From NCBI GenBank assembly GCA_035540955.1, contig DATLFP010000030.1, positions 50,256-114,255 on the forward strand: DNA of 64,000 bases, given 5' to 3'. Both the position numbers and the translations under genes were made by a program. Positions 26,494-34,921 of the stretch are shown here, piece by piece. The stretch is from DATLFP01 sp035540955. GTDB lineage: Bacteria > Actinomycetota > Acidimicrobiia > Acidimicrobiales > CADCSY01. The notes beneath the pieces were generated by a model. That model was given only the letters and a program-made list of their open reading frames with translations. It was not told the DNA's origin and made no database searches. How positions within the stretch are numbered: the first letter of the stretch is position 1; the number at the start of each line of letters is the position of its first letter.

Positions 26494-27618
26494 TCAGCCC
26501 ACCGGGGTGAGCGCGGAGGTGTCGATGTTGTAGAGCTCGGCGACGTTGTCGCACAGGATCGCTTTGGTCTGCTCGTCGCTGAGCTGGGCGGTGTGCTTCT
26601 CCAGGAGCTCCTGGGACCACGGCCAGGTGGAGTCGCTGTGCGGGAAGTCGTTGGCCCACATGAGTCGCCGCCAGTTCATGGCGTCGGCGAAGCGGAACGC
26701 GGTCCAGTCGTCCTGGAACGTCGTGTAGATGTTCTCGGCGAAGTACTCGCTCGGCAGCTTCGACAGCTCGGCGCCGGGCTTGAGCCAGTACCGGTGGCGG
26801 TTGAAGGCGTGGTCCATCCGGTACATGAAGTGCGGCACCCAGCCGGCGTCGGCCTCGACGCAGACGATCTTCAGATCGGGGTGGCGCTCGAACACGCCGC
26901 CGAAGACGAGCATGGCCATGATGTCCTGGCAGCCGCGCACGATCGACAGGAAGCTGCTGATCGCCGGGCCGCGCGTGCGGTCGCTCTTGGTCGTGAGGAT
27001 GTGGAAGCTGAGCGGTAGCTCGAGCTCGATCGCCGTCTCCCAGAACTCGCCGTAGACCGGCGAGTCGTAATCCTCCACGGCGGGGACGCCGGGCATCATC
27101 ACGCCCCGGAGGCCGAGCGCCTTGATCGCCTTCAGGTCGGCGATCCCCTCCTCGGGCGAGCGCATGGCCGTCTGGCCGGCACCCAGGAGCCGGTCGGGGT
27201 GTGCGCTGCAGTACTCGGCGATCCAGCGGTTGTAGGCGTCGAAGCACGCCTTCTTGAGATCGAAGTCGTCGAGGTTGCACAGCACCATGCCGACGGTGGG
27301 ATAGATGACCTCGGCCGACACGCCGTCTCGCTCCTGCTCGGCCATGCGAGCTTCGGGGTCCCAGCCGCCGCGGTGGAGCTCCTCGAAGCGCACGCCCTTC
27401 ACGCGGATGTCCGACGGATCCTTCCCGGCGGCGGCGACGAGGCCCATCGGGATCGGCACCGGCGAGCCCTCGACAGTGTAGAGGTCGCCGACCCCCTCGC
27501 CCCCGTCGATCATCTTGGGGGCCTGGTCCCGCCACTTCGGGTCGATGTAGTCGATGTAGGTGTTCGGCGCCTCGGTGATGTGCGAGTCGGCAGAGATCAC
27601 CGGGTAGCTGCGAGCCAT
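26494..27618 (-). CDS. Amidohydrolase-2 family (ACMSD-like) hydrolase or decarboxylase
   Basis: A 374-residue TIM-barrel protein of the amidohydrolase_2 group, which includes ACMSD decarboxylases and hydrolases of meta-cleavage-type pathways. Visible motifs are the N-terminal ISADSHITEAP (DxH variant of the first metal site), LPLSFHILT, and the C-terminal WANDFPHSDSTWPWS with Asp/His. ATG is chosen for a strong AGGGGGGAA ribosome site; the frame begins 12 codons earlier. It leads the three-gene minus operon and faces the divergent acyl-CoA dehydrogenase across the gap bearing operator site 5. A relative with the same WANDYPHHEGSWPHS end is at 34922. Confidence 0.85.
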   Translation of the reverse strand: MARSYPVISADSHITEAPNTYIDYIDPKWRDQAPKMIDGGEGVGDLYTVEGSPVPIPMGLVAAAGKDPSDIRVKGVRFEELHRGGWDPEARMAEQERDGVSAEVIYPTVGMVLCNLDDFDLKKACFDAYNRWIAEYCSAHPDRLLGAGQTAMRSPEEGIADLKAIKALGLRGVMMPGVPAVEDYDSPVYGEFWETAIELELPLSFHILTTKSDRTRGPAISSFLSIVRGCQDIMAMLVFGGVFERHPDLKIVCVEADAGWVPHFMYRMDHAFNRHRYWLKPGAELSKLPSEYFAENIYTTFQDDWTAFRFADAMNWRRLMWANDFPHSDSTWPWSQELLEKHTAQLSDEQTKAILCDNVAELYNIDTSALTPVG

Positions 27619-27694
27619 GTCGTTCCCCCCTGGTTTGACACTCATCAGTGACACGCATCATCGTCCGCCGGAACGCCCGTGGCAAGGCGTGACA

Positions 27695-27720
27695 TGAGAC
27701 AGATCATGGGTGGTGTCGAC
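27695..27720. promoter_or_regulatory. Operator site 5 in a divergent promoter region
   Basis: TGAGACA-N12-TGTCGAC, retaining the GACA-N12-TGTC core and spacing. It lies between the amidohydrolase operon (minus, start 27618) and the acyl-CoA dehydrogenase (plus, start 27753), so it could control both. Confidence 0.65.
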
Positions 27721-27739
27721 TTGCTGGAGGCGGCGGCGG

Positions 27740-27745
27740 TAGCGT
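27740..27745 (+). promoter_or_regulatory. Leaderless -10 box of acyl-CoA dehydrogenase
   Basis: TAGCGT fits TANNNT and ends 7 bases before the GTG at 27753, placing the transcript start at the start codon. No clear -35 box is seen; the region upstream holds operator site 5. Confidence 0.45.
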
Positions 27746-27752
27746 CGCGGGG

Positions 27753-29033
27753 GTGAGTGGCTCCGAGTCCGCCGTCGAGCGTGAGGCTCGCGCGTGGTTC
27801 GAGTCGGCCTGGGATCCCGACCTGTCGGTGGGGGAGTGGTGGCGCCGACTGGCCGACTCGGGCTGGGGGTTCCCGACGTGGCCCGCCGACTGGTACGGCC
27901 GCGGCCTGGCTCCCCACGACACCCGCGGGCTGCCCGCCGTCCGCCGCGCCGTGGGCGCGCTCGGGCCGCCGGCGGGCATCGCCCAGGGGTTGGCCGGCCC
28001 GACGATCATCGCCCATGGCACCGACGAGCAGCGGCGTCGGTTCCTGCCGGGGATAACCGGCGGCGAGGTCTGGTGCCAGCTGTTCAGCGAGCCGGGCGCC
28101 GGCTCCGACCTCGCCGGCCTGCAGACGCGGGCTGTCCGCGACGGCGACGAGTGGGTGGTCAACGGGCAGAAGGTGTGGACCTCGGGGGCGCAAATCGCGA
28201 CCTCTGGGATCCTGATCGCCCGCACCGATCCCGACGTGCCCAAGCACCGCGGGCTCACCTACTTCGTGATCGACATGCGCCAGCCGGGCATCGAAGTGCG
28301 GCCGATCCGGGAGATGACCGGGCGGGCCATCTTCAACGAGGTCTTCTTCACCGACGCCCGCGTGCCGCACGAGAACGTCATCGGCGAGGTCGGCAGCGGG
28401 TGGGGCGTCGCCCTCACGACCCTCGCCAACGAACGCACCATGCTCGGGGCCGGCTCGTTCGGCAGCTCGGGCGGGGGACTGTCCATCCGTCCCACCGACC
28501 TCGGCCAGCGTGCCGGCGACGTGGCCCGCGCCGCCGAGTCGCAGGCCGCGGCAGCCGCGGCGTCCTCGGGCGCCGGCGACCTGCTGCGCAGCCTCGTCGG
28601 CGAGCACGGCCGAGGCGAGGACCCCGTGTTCCGCCAGGAGGTGGCGCGCATCCACACGCTCCTCGAGATCGCCCGCTACACCGACCTGCGCGTCCGCGCC
28701 GCCGTCGACCGTGGCGGACGGCCCGGACCCGAGGTGTCGGTCGGCAAGCTCGCCGCCAGCCACCTGCTGCGGGAGCTGCGAGAGACGATGTTCCGCGTCT
28801 GCGGTCCGTACGCGACCTTGTGGGGCGACGACGCGCCCCGCGGTGGACGGGTGCACGAGGTCGGGTTCTCGAGCTATCTCATCTCCATCGGCGGCGGCAC
28901 CGACCAGGTGCAGCGCAACATCATCGGCGAGCGGGTGCTGGGGCTGCCGGCCGAGCCGCGGACCGACAAGGAGCTCCCGTTCTCGGCATTGCCGTCGAGC
29001 ACAAGACGACCGATCGACAGGATGGACAGATGA
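27753..29033 (+). CDS. Acyl-CoA dehydrogenase
   Basis: A 426-residue FAD enzyme of the acyl-CoA dehydrogenase fold. The FAD/substrate loop LFSEPGAGSDLAGLQTRA, VNGQKVWTSGA and the end motif GGGTDQVQRNIIGERVLGLP are clear. An Ala-rich insertion (about residues 255-275, AARAAESQAAAAAASSGAG) enlarges the central helical region, as in proteins acting on bulky acyl-CoAs. The GTG start follows a TAGCGT -10 box by 7 bases. The stop overlaps the P450 ATG. Length and the RNIIGERVLGLP end resemble FadE proteins of steroid side-chain breakdown; the exact substrate is inferred only as hydrophobic. Confidence 0.9.
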   Translation: MSGSESAVEREARAWFESAWDPDLSVGEWWRRLADSGWGFPTWPADWYGRGLAPHDTRGLPAVRRAVGALGPPAGIAQGLAGPTIIAHGTDEQRRRFLPGITGGEVWCQLFSEPGAGSDLAGLQTRAVRDGDEWVVNGQKVWTSGAQIATSGILIARTDPDVPKHRGLTYFVIDMRQPGIEVRPIREMTGRAIFNEVFFTDARVPHENVIGEVGSGWGVALTTLANERTMLGAGSFGSSGGGLSIRPTDLGQRAGDVARAAESQAAAAAASSGAGDLLRSLVGEHGRGEDPVFRQEVARIHTLLEIARYTDLRVRAAVDRGGRPGPEVSVGKLAASHLLRELRETMFRVCGPYATLWGDDAPRGGRVHEVGFSSYLISIGGGTDQVQRNIIGERVLGLPAEPRTDKELPFSALPSSTRRPIDRMDR

Positions 29034-30235
29034 CCACCAGCGACTGGACCAACGACTTCGACCTCCTCGATCCTGAGTATGTCCTCGACCCGGCGAGGGT
29101 CTGGAGCGAGGTGCGGGAGGGCTGCCCGATCGCGTTCACCGAGCGATGGGGCCGTACCTGGGTCCCGGTGGGCTATCGCGACATCGCCGGCATCGCCCAC
29201 GACGTCGAGCACTTCTCCTCCCGCGACATCGCCGTCATCAACACCCGCCGTCTCGAGGACCCCGATGGGCTGTTCCGGCTGGAGGCACCGCCGATCACGT
29301 CCGATCCGCCCGTGCACACCTGGGCCCGCCGCCTCCTGCTCTCCGCGTTCGGCCCGACGGCGATCGAGACGCAGACCCACATCACGCGCGGCCTCGCCAA
29401 CGAGCTGCTCGACGAGTTCGCCGACCGCGGCCATGCCGATGCCGCCACCGACTACGCCCAGCACATCCCGGTGCGGGTCATCGCCCAGATGCTCGGTGTG
29501 CCCACCTCCGACGAAGATCTCTTCACCAGCTGGGCGGTGCGCATCCTGCAGGAGGGGATCACGAACATCGAGCACGCCGCGGGCGCGGTGATGGAGCTGA
29601 TCACCTACTTCGGCGAGCGGCTCGCCGAGCGCCGGGCCGTGCCCGAGGCCGAGCGTCCCGATGACCTCCTGACGCTGCTCGTCGACGCTGTGGACGACGA
29701 CGGCGAGCCGCTCACCGACCGCCACACGATCGGGACGTGCTTCCTGCTCCTGCTCGCCGGCATCGACACGACGTGGAGCGCGATCGGCTCGAGCCTCTGG
29801 CACCTTGCCAGCAACCCCGACGACCAGGCCCGATTGCGGGCCGAGCCCGACCTCATGCCGAGCGCGGTGGAGGAGCTGCTCCGCTTCTACAGCCCCGTCA
29901 CGATGGCCCGCTACGTCGTCGACGACGTCGAGGTCGGTGGCTGCCCGATGCGGGCCGGCGACAAGGTCCTGCTCACGTTTCCGGCCGGCAACCGGGATCC
30001 GGAGCTCTTCGAGGATCCCGACCGCTTCATCATCGACCGCGAGCGCAACCGTCACTTCGCCTTCGGCTCCGGGATCCACCGCTGCCTCGGCTCCAACCTG
30101 GCTCGCATGGAGCTGCGCGTGGCGCTGGAGGAGTGGCTGAAGCGGGTGCCGACGTTCACGCTGGCCGACCCAGCCGCCGTCACCTGGACCGGCGGTCAGG
30201 TCCGCGGACCGCGGAAGGTCCCCGTCTGCTGGTAG
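29030..30235 (+). CDS. Cytochrome P450 coupled to acyl-CoA dehydrogenase
   Basis: A 401-residue P450. The I-helix carries LLAGIDTTWSA with the Asp-Thr pair, in contrast to Glu-Thr in the P450s at 4399 and 22287; ExxR is E-L-L-R, and the heme loop FGSGIHRCLG has the cysteine near 352. ATG overlaps the stop of the dehydrogenase gene (ATGA), so the two are translationally coupled. Its 3' end overlaps the convergent adenylate kinase gene by 40 bases. It divides from the other three P450s by its I-helix and its FRLEAPPITSDPPVHTWARR segment, suggesting a distinct step. Confidence 0.92.
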   Translation: MTTSDWTNDFDLLDPEYVLDPARVWSEVREGCPIAFTERWGRTWVPVGYRDIAGIAHDVEHFSSRDIAVINTRRLEDPDGLFRLEAPPITSDPPVHTWARRLLLSAFGPTAIETQTHITRGLANELLDEFADRGHADAATDYAQHIPVRVIAQMLGVPTSDEDLFTSWAVRILQEGITNIEHAAGAVMELITYFGERLAERRAVPEAERPDDLLTLLVDAVDDDGEPLTDRHTIGTCFLLLLAGIDTTWSAIGSSLWHLASNPDDQARLRAEPDLMPSAVEELLRFYSPVTMARYVVDDVEVGGCPMRAGDKVLLTFPAGNRDPELFEDPDRFIIDRERNRHFAFGSGIHRCLGSNLARMELRVALEEWLKRVPTFTLADPAAVTWTGGQVRGPRKVPVCW

Positions 30236-30900
30236 CCACTCGCCGGGAGCCGAGCCTCCAGGGCCGCGCACAATCGGGCGAACACGTCATCGGGTGATCC
30301 GATGCCGTCGACGGTGACCAGGAGATCGTGGCCGTCGAGCCACTCGAGGAGCGGCGTCGCCTCCTCGTCGTAGAGCGCGAGTCGCCGGGCGATGGCCTCG
30401 TCGGTGTCGTCATCGCGCCGCCGGGCCATGCCGCCGCACGCGGGACAGGCGAGGTGGTGCGCCCAGCCATCGGGAGCTGCGGTCACCGAGCCGCAGTCCT
30501 GGCAGACGCGGCGGGCGGCGAGTCGAGGGAGAACGGCTGCGGGAGCGACGTCGATCTCGACGGCGGCATCGACGGCGCGCTCGCCCAGCACCTCGAACAG
30601 GGCCTGGCCCTGCGCGAGCGTCCGCGGGAAGCCATCGAGCAGGTAGCCCGCGCGGCGCGCGCCGCTCGCACCAAGATGGTCGGCGACGAGATCGAGCACC
30701 AGCTCATCGGGCACGAGCGCACCCTCCTCGACGTAGCGCCGCGCCTGCTCGCCGAGCGGAGTTCTCGCCGCGATCGCGTGTCGGAACAGGTCACCCGTCG
30801 CGATGTGGGGCACGTCGAGGTGGGCGGCGAGGCGCGCGCACTGCGTGCCCTTCCCGGCGCCCTGGCGCCCGAGCACGATGAGGCGTGGTCCGGCCATCAT
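30196..30900 (-). CDS. Adenylate kinase with zinc-type LID
   Basis: A 234-residue nucleoside monophosphate kinase (ATP + AMP = 2 ADP). It has the P-loop GRQGAGKGTQ, an AMP-binding helix region (ATGDLFRHAIAARTPLG), the DGFPRTLAQ motif and a LID with CQDCG and CPACG, the usual four-cysteine zinc site. The ATG overlaps the DUF35 stop, so it is made with the thiolase-like/DUF35 pair. The canonical adk normally sits in the ribosomal-protein operon beside secY, so this is probably a second copy. A role in recycling AMP released by acyl-CoA synthetases of this pathway is a reasonable inference. Confidence 0.88.
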   Translation of the reverse strand: MMAGPRLIVLGRQGAGKGTQCARLAAHLDVPHIATGDLFRHAIAARTPLGEQARRYVEEGALVPDELVLDLVADHLGASGARRAGYLLDGFPRTLAQGQALFEVLGERAVDAAVEIDVAPAAVLPRLAARRVCQDCGSVTAAPDGWAHHLACPACGGMARRRDDDTDEAIARRLALYDEEATPLLEWLDGHDLLVTVDGIGSPDDVFARLCAALEARLPASGYQQTGTFRGPRT

Positions 30901-31316
30901 CGGCGCGCCTGCAGGACTGGTCGGAACATGGGCAGCGTGAGCTCGTCGTCGACGTCGACGAAGGTGACCTCGACGGCGTCGTCGGGCGCGACAGAGGCCG
31001 GATCACAGTCGATGACGTTGGTCGGCATCCGCACGCCCTCCTCGAGCTCGACGATGGCGAACACGTAGGGCACGTGATCCGCGAATGCCGGGTGAGCGGC
31101 CTGGCGCACGACGGTGCAGGAGTAGACGTGACCTCGACCCGTGAGTTCCACCCAGTCGAGGTCGTCGTGCAGGCATGACGGGCACCGGGCGCGCGGATAG
31201 AAGAACAGCGTGGCGCACCGGCGGCACCGGGGTGCCACCAGCCGGTGCGCACGGACCGCGTCCCAGTACGGCGCCGACGCCGAAGTCGCCACCGGCATGG
31301 GGCGCAGCGCGGTCAT
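30897..31316 (-). CDS. DUF35 OB-fold/zinc-ribbon protein, partner of thiolase-like protein 1
   Basis: A 139-residue DUF35 protein. An N-terminal helix (SAPYWDAVRAHRLVAPRC) leads into a rubredoxin-like zinc ribbon (CRRCATLFFYPRARCPSC), then an OB-fold (GRGHVYSCTVVRQ, PYVFAIVELEEGVRM). DUF35 proteins are partners of thiolase-like enzymes; in steroid side-chain degradation a DUF35 domain of ChsH2 binds the Ltp2 aldolase. The ATG overlaps the stop of the thiolase-like gene, as expected for a complex. No hydratase domain is attached, unlike ChsH2. Confidence 0.87.
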   Translation of the reverse strand: MTALRPMPVATSASAPYWDAVRAHRLVAPRCRRCATLFFYPRARCPSCLHDDLDWVELTGRGHVYSCTVVRQAAHPAFADHVPYVFAIVELEEGVRMPTNVIDCDPASVAPDDAVEVTFVDVDDELTLPMFRPVLQARR

Positions 31317-32500
31317 GACCGACCGCCGAGCACGAGCGAGACCTCTTCGCTCATCGTGCCGCCGTTGCCGTTCACGAACGCCAGGTCGCAGCGGGGGAGC
31401 TGCCGATCGCCGGCCTCACCTCGCAGCTGGCGCACGGCCTCGGTGACGTGCGACGCGCCGCCGGCGATCCCGGCTTGGCCGAAGGAGAGCTGACCGCCGT
31501 GGGTGTTGACCGGAAGGTCGCCCCGGTAGGTGAGGTCGTGCTCTTCGACGAAGCGGCCGCCGTGGCCCTTGGCGCAGAAGCCGGCGTCCTCCAGGGTGAG
31601 CAGCACCATGATCGTGTAGCAGTCGTAGGCGGAGACGAGGTCGATCTCGGCCGGCGTGACCCCGGCCATGGCGAACGCCATCGGTGCTGATTCGGCGACC
31701 GGGGAGGTGGTGAGCGTCGGCGCGAACGACGCCGAGTTGTGGCCGATGCGCTCCCCTGCGCCGAGCAGCCAGGCGGGTCGATGGGACCGACTCGCATGTG
31801 CGACGTCGGGATGCACCATGACGAACGCGGCGCCGCCCGAGCACGGGCGCACGATCTCGAGCAGGTGGAGCGGGTCGACGATCATGCGCGACGACAGCAC
31901 GTCGTCGACGGTGATCGGCTCGGTGCCGTAGAGCGCCATCGGGTTGGCGAGCGCGTTCGTTCGCTGGTCGACGGCGATCTTGGCCAGCTGCGCGCTCGTC
32001 GTGCCGAACTCGTGCATGTGCCGGCGCGCCGCGAGCGCGTAGGCCGAGTTCACTCCCATCGGCCCGAACGGCGCCTCGTACTCCGAGAGTCCCAGCGGTG
32101 GGCGCGTGCGATCGGTGTTGCGTGGACGATCGCCGCGGGCCCGCCGTCCCGGCGAGGCCAGAACGCCGACCGCCACCTTGCACATGCCCGATGCGATCGA
32201 CGCCGCCATCCGCCACACCATCCCCGCCGCGCTCGCCCCGCCGAGGTCGACCACCTCGCCGACCGACGGGCGCAGCCCGAGGTGCTCCGACAGCAGCGAC
32301 GGGAAGAACATCGTGCGTCGGGGCGGCACCGCGAACAGGCCGTCGACGTCGCCGTGGTCGAGCCCGGCATCCGCGAGCACGTCGGCGACGAGCCCGGCCA
32401 TGACGTCGAGATCGTCGTCGGCGGGCGGCTCCTTCGACGGCGCCAGCTCGGCGATGCCGACGATCGCTGCGGAACCGTGGAGGCTCACCGGCGGCGGCAC
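31313..32500 (-). CDS. Thiolase-like lipid-transfer protein (SCP-x/Ltp type) 1
   Basis: A 395-residue thiolase-fold protein without a clean thiolase Cys/His/Cys set; it has the Ltp-type tyrosine region SAYDCYTIMVL and the late HGGQLSFGQAGIAGG loop. Such proteins form complexes with DUF35 partners and several act as retro-aldolases on acyl-CoAs (Ltp2 with ChsH2). Start choice is uncertain: GTG at 32500 or at 32488, because the frame runs into operator site 6 upstream. It leads an operon with DUF35 and adenylate kinase. It contains the stretch LGLSEYEAPFGPMGVNSA that is echoed in the decayed fragment at 34734-34862. Confidence 0.85.
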   Translation of the reverse strand: MPPPVSLHGSAAIVGIAELAPSKEPPADDDLDVMAGLVADVLADAGLDHGDVDGLFAVPPRRTMFFPSLLSEHLGLRPSVGEVVDLGGASAAGMVWRMAASIASGMCKVAVGVLASPGRRARGDRPRNTDRTRPPLGLSEYEAPFGPMGVNSAYALAARRHMHEFGTTSAQLAKIAVDQRTNALANPMALYGTEPITVDDVLSSRMIVDPLHLLEIVRPCSGGAAFVMVHPDVAHASRSHRPAWLLGAGERIGHNSASFAPTLTTSPVAESAPMAFAMAGVTPAEIDLVSAYDCYTIMVLLTLEDAGFCAKGHGGRFVEEHDLTYRGDLPVNTHGGQLSFGQAGIAGGASHVTEAVRQLRGEAGDRQLPRCDLAFVNGNGGTMSEEVSLVLGGRS

Positions 32501-32506
32501 GCCTTG

Positions 32507-32532
32507 TACGACACAGAACACATCTTGTCATG
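32507..32532. promoter_or_regulatory. Operator site 6
   Basis: TACGACA-N12-TGTCATG with the standard spacer, 6 bases upstream of the GTG at 32500 of thiolase-like gene 1. The GACA-N12-TGTC core is intact and the outer arms are relaxed. Confidence 0.65.
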
Positions 32533-32546
32533 CGTCGCGCATCGGC

Positions 32547-34199
32547 TCACGGCGTCATCCGGGGTGCGTCGGCTTCGGTGAGATCAGGCACGGGGCCGCC
32601 GGGATCGAAGCCGGGCTCGAGGCCGGCGCCGAGATCCTCACCCATCGCCACCGCCGAGCCGACGTGCGCGGTCGTGCGGAGCTCACGCTCGCGGAGGAAC
32701 GACACGATCACGAGCCCGACGAGCGCGCACGGGATGGCGGCGAGGAACACGACGTGGATGCTGCGCGAGAACCCCTCGACGATCGCCCCGCTGATCGGCG
32801 CGGGCAGCGCCCGGATCTGCTCAGGCGAGCCGAGCAGCGCGGAGAGATCACCGGCGCCGCCGCCGAGGGCGTCGCGGGCGCTGGGCGGCAGCAGGCGGGG
32901 GATGTGGTGGGCGAGGCGGTTGCTCATGATGGCCCCGAAGATGGCGACGCCGACGGCACCGCCCATCGAGCGGAAGAAGGTCACCGCCGAGGTCGCGACG
33001 CCCAGGTCGCGGTGCTCGACCGCGTTCTGGGCGGCGAGCACCAGCACCTGCATCACGAGGCCGATGCCGACACCGACGACGAAGATCGACAGGCCCATCT
33101 GGAGCAGGCTGGTGTCGGTGTCGAGCATGGAGAGCAGGGCAAGGCCGGCGGGCAGGATGACGAGCCCGATGATCGGGTAGCGGCGGTACCGGCCGGTGCG
33201 GGCGATGAGCCGCCCGACGGTGATCATCGTGGTCATCATGCCGATCATCATCGGCACCATGAACAGGCCCGAGATCGTCGGGCTCTTGCCCTTCACGATC
33301 TGGAGGTACTGCGGCATGAAGATGATCGCCCCGAACATCGACAGGCCCACGACCAGGCTGGCGAGGCTGGCGACGGTGAACACGTCGTTGCGGAACAGCC
33401 GGGGCGGCAGGATCGGCTCGTCGGCGCGACGCTCCTGGACGACGAAGCCGCCGAGCATTGCCACGCCGAACAGGCCGAGGCCGATGATCGTGGGCGAACC
33501 CCACTCGTGTTCCCGACCGCCCCACTCGAGCAGGAGCAGGAGCGGGGACACGCCGGCGACGAGCAGCCCGGCCCCGAGGTAGTCGATGCGGTGCTGAACG
33601 CGCTTCAGGTCGACCTTCAGCACCGCGCTGGTGATGACGAGCGCGGCGATGCCGATGGGCAGGTTGATGTAGAAGCACCACCGCCACGAGAGGTGGTCCA
33701 CGAAGAAGCCGCCGAGCAGCGGGCCGGCGACGCTGGCGAACGCGAACACCGAACCCATGTAGCCCTGGTAGCGGCCCCGCTCACGGGGCGACACGATGTC
33801 GCCGATGATCGCCTGGGAGAGGGCCATCAAGCCGCCGGCGCCGAGGCCCTGCACGGCCCGGAACACGACGAGCATCGTGAGGTTCTGGGCGAGGCCGATC
33901 AGCATCGACCCGGCGACGAAGACGATGATGGCGAGCTGATAGAGCCGCTTGCGGCCGTAGAGGTCGGAGATCTTGCCCCACAGCGGTGTCGACACCGTCG
34001 AGCTCAGCAGATAGGCGGTGACGACCCATGCCAGGCGCTCCTGGCCGCCGAGCTCACCGACGATGGTCGGCAGCGCGGTCGACACGATCGTCTGGTCGAG
34101 GGCGGCGAGGAGCATGCCAGCCATCAGCCCGCTGAACACGATCAGGATCTGGCGGTGGGTGAGGGCCGGATGCGCGGGGGTCGTCACGCTGTCGGTCAT
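32547..34199 (-). CDS. MFS drug:H+ antiporter, DHA2/EmrB type
   Basis: A 550-residue, 14-helix major facilitator transporter. It has the DHA2 hallmark LDQTIVSTALPTIVGEL in helix 1, the motif A loop GKISDLYGRKRLYQ and the motif C-like GPLLGGFFVDHLSWRW. It exports drugs or toxic metabolites at the expense of the proton gradient. The ATG overlaps the stop of the MarR gene with GGGAGATGAACG upstream, so efflux and regulator are one operon. It may remove toxic intermediates or the substrate itself. A hydrophilic C-terminal tail of about 45 residues is slightly long for the family. Confidence 0.92.
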   Translation of the reverse strand: MTDSVTTPAHPALTHRQILIVFSGLMAGMLLAALDQTIVSTALPTIVGELGGQERLAWVVTAYLLSSTVSTPLWGKISDLYGRKRLYQLAIIVFVAGSMLIGLAQNLTMLVVFRAVQGLGAGGLMALSQAIIGDIVSPRERGRYQGYMGSVFAFASVAGPLLGGFFVDHLSWRWCFYINLPIGIAALVITSAVLKVDLKRVQHRIDYLGAGLLVAGVSPLLLLLEWGGREHEWGSPTIIGLGLFGVAMLGGFVVQERRADEPILPPRLFRNDVFTVASLASLVVGLSMFGAIIFMPQYLQIVKGKSPTISGLFMVPMMIGMMTTMITVGRLIARTGRYRRYPIIGLVILPAGLALLSMLDTDTSLLQMGLSIFVVGVGIGLVMQVLVLAAQNAVEHRDLGVATSAVTFFRSMGGAVGVAIFGAIMSNRLAHHIPRLLPPSARDALGGGAGDLSALLGSPEQIRALPAPISGAIVEGFSRSIHVVFLAAIPCALVGLVIVSFLRERELRTTAHVGSAVAMGEDLGAGLEPGFDPGGPVPDLTEADAPRMTP

Positions 34200-34663
34200 C
34201 GTTCATCTCCCTGCTCGGCGCCCACGCGGTCGATGAGGTCGGTGTTCAGTCGCTCGAGGTACCCGGCGAGGCGGTCGAGGTCGGACGGCTTCCAGCCGCC
34301 GAGCAGCTCGGTGAGCGCGAGGTGGCGGGCGGCCCGAAGGTCGTCGAGCGCCTGTCGACCGGCGCCGGTCAGCGTGAGCTGGGCGGCGCGGTGGTCGGTG
34401 ACGTCGGTCGCGCGTTCGAGCAGCCCCAGCTCGCAGAGCCGGCTCACGTGGCGGCTCGCGGTCGACAGGTCGATGCCGAGCTGCTTGGCAACGTTCGACA
34501 GTCGAAGCGACTCAGCGTCGCCGATCGCCGCCAGGACGAGGTACGGGCCCCGCTCGACCCGCACTCCGGCCCGACGGACGAGGCGATCGTGCACGCGTTG
34601 CAGGTTGCCCATGCGCAGCAGGCGCACGAGGGCGTGCTCGAGACGCGTGACCGACGACTCCAC
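34196..34663 (-). CDS. MarR-family regulator of the efflux gene
   Basis: A 155-residue winged helix-turn-helix protein with the MarR DNA-binding core SNVAKQLGIDLSTASRHVSRLCELGLLERATDVTD divided into recognition helix and beta wing (DHRAAQLTLTGAGRQAL). GTG at 34663 is chosen because a TAGTGT -10 box at 34677-34672 ends 8 bases before it; the GTG at 34675 overlaps that box and is less likely. It is coupled by ATGA to the EmrB-type transporter and probably represses both by binding the GTTGC-N9-GCAAC repeat just upstream. Confidence 0.87.
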   Translation of the reverse strand: MESSVTRLEHALVRLLRMGNLQRVHDRLVRRAGVRVERGPYLVLAAIGDAESLRLSNVAKQLGIDLSTASRHVSRLCELGLLERATDVTDHRAAQLTLTGAGRQALDDLRAARHLALTELLGGWKPSDLDRLAGYLERLNTDLIDRVGAEQGDER

Positions 34664-34677
34664 CGGCCTCCACACTA

Positions 34678-34696
34678 GTTGCTGGGCGCAAGCAAC
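34678..34696. promoter_or_regulatory. Candidate MarR operator
   Basis: GTTGC-N9-GCAAC perfect inverted repeat, with a nested TTGC-N5-GCAA, directly upstream of the TAGTGT -10 box of the MarR-EmrB operon. The position and size fit MarR autorepression. Confidence 0.6.
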
Positions 34697-34733
34697 CGTC
34701 CGGCGCACGGGGACCGCGACCCGAGCGCCGAGT

Positions 34734-34862
34734 TCACGCCATGGGCCCGGACGGCGCCTCGTAGTCGGCGAGACCGAGCCGTCGGCAGGTGCGGTCGGCG
34801 CCCCGAGCAGCACGCGCGAACCGCGGCGGATCGACGATCGACGCCATCGTGCCGACGGTTAC
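34734..34862 (-). pseudogene. Decayed fragment of a thiolase-like gene
   Basis: About 42 codons encode RVTVGTMASI and then LGLADYEAPSGPMA before a stop. The intact thiolase-like protein at 31313-32500 has KVAVGVLASP and LGLSEYEAPFGPMGVNSA at matching spacing. DNA beyond the stop (to about 34715) still resembles the intact gene after a one-base shift (gtgaactcggc is shared). No start, ribosome site or rest of the enzyme remains. I read this as the relic of a third thiolase-like gene in this cluster, in the 246-bp gap between the MarR gene and an amidohydrolase. Confidence 0.65.
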
Positions 34863-34921
34863 CCGACACCTGCCGGGCGCTCGACGGTGCCAGCCCCGCG
34901 CCGCCGGCGACCCGCGCAGGC

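Noticed and set aside
27632..27656. TGACAC and GTGACA near the amidohydrolase promoter as another shared operator
   Set aside because: The elements are direct rather than inverted, and the spacing is not 12.
32106..34720. Very long plus-strand open frame opposite the MFS transporter and thiolase-like gene
   Set aside because: It is the mirror of well-recognised minus-strand genes, is Glu/Asp/His/Arg-rich without domain structure, and has no ribosome site; such frames are expected at this GC content.
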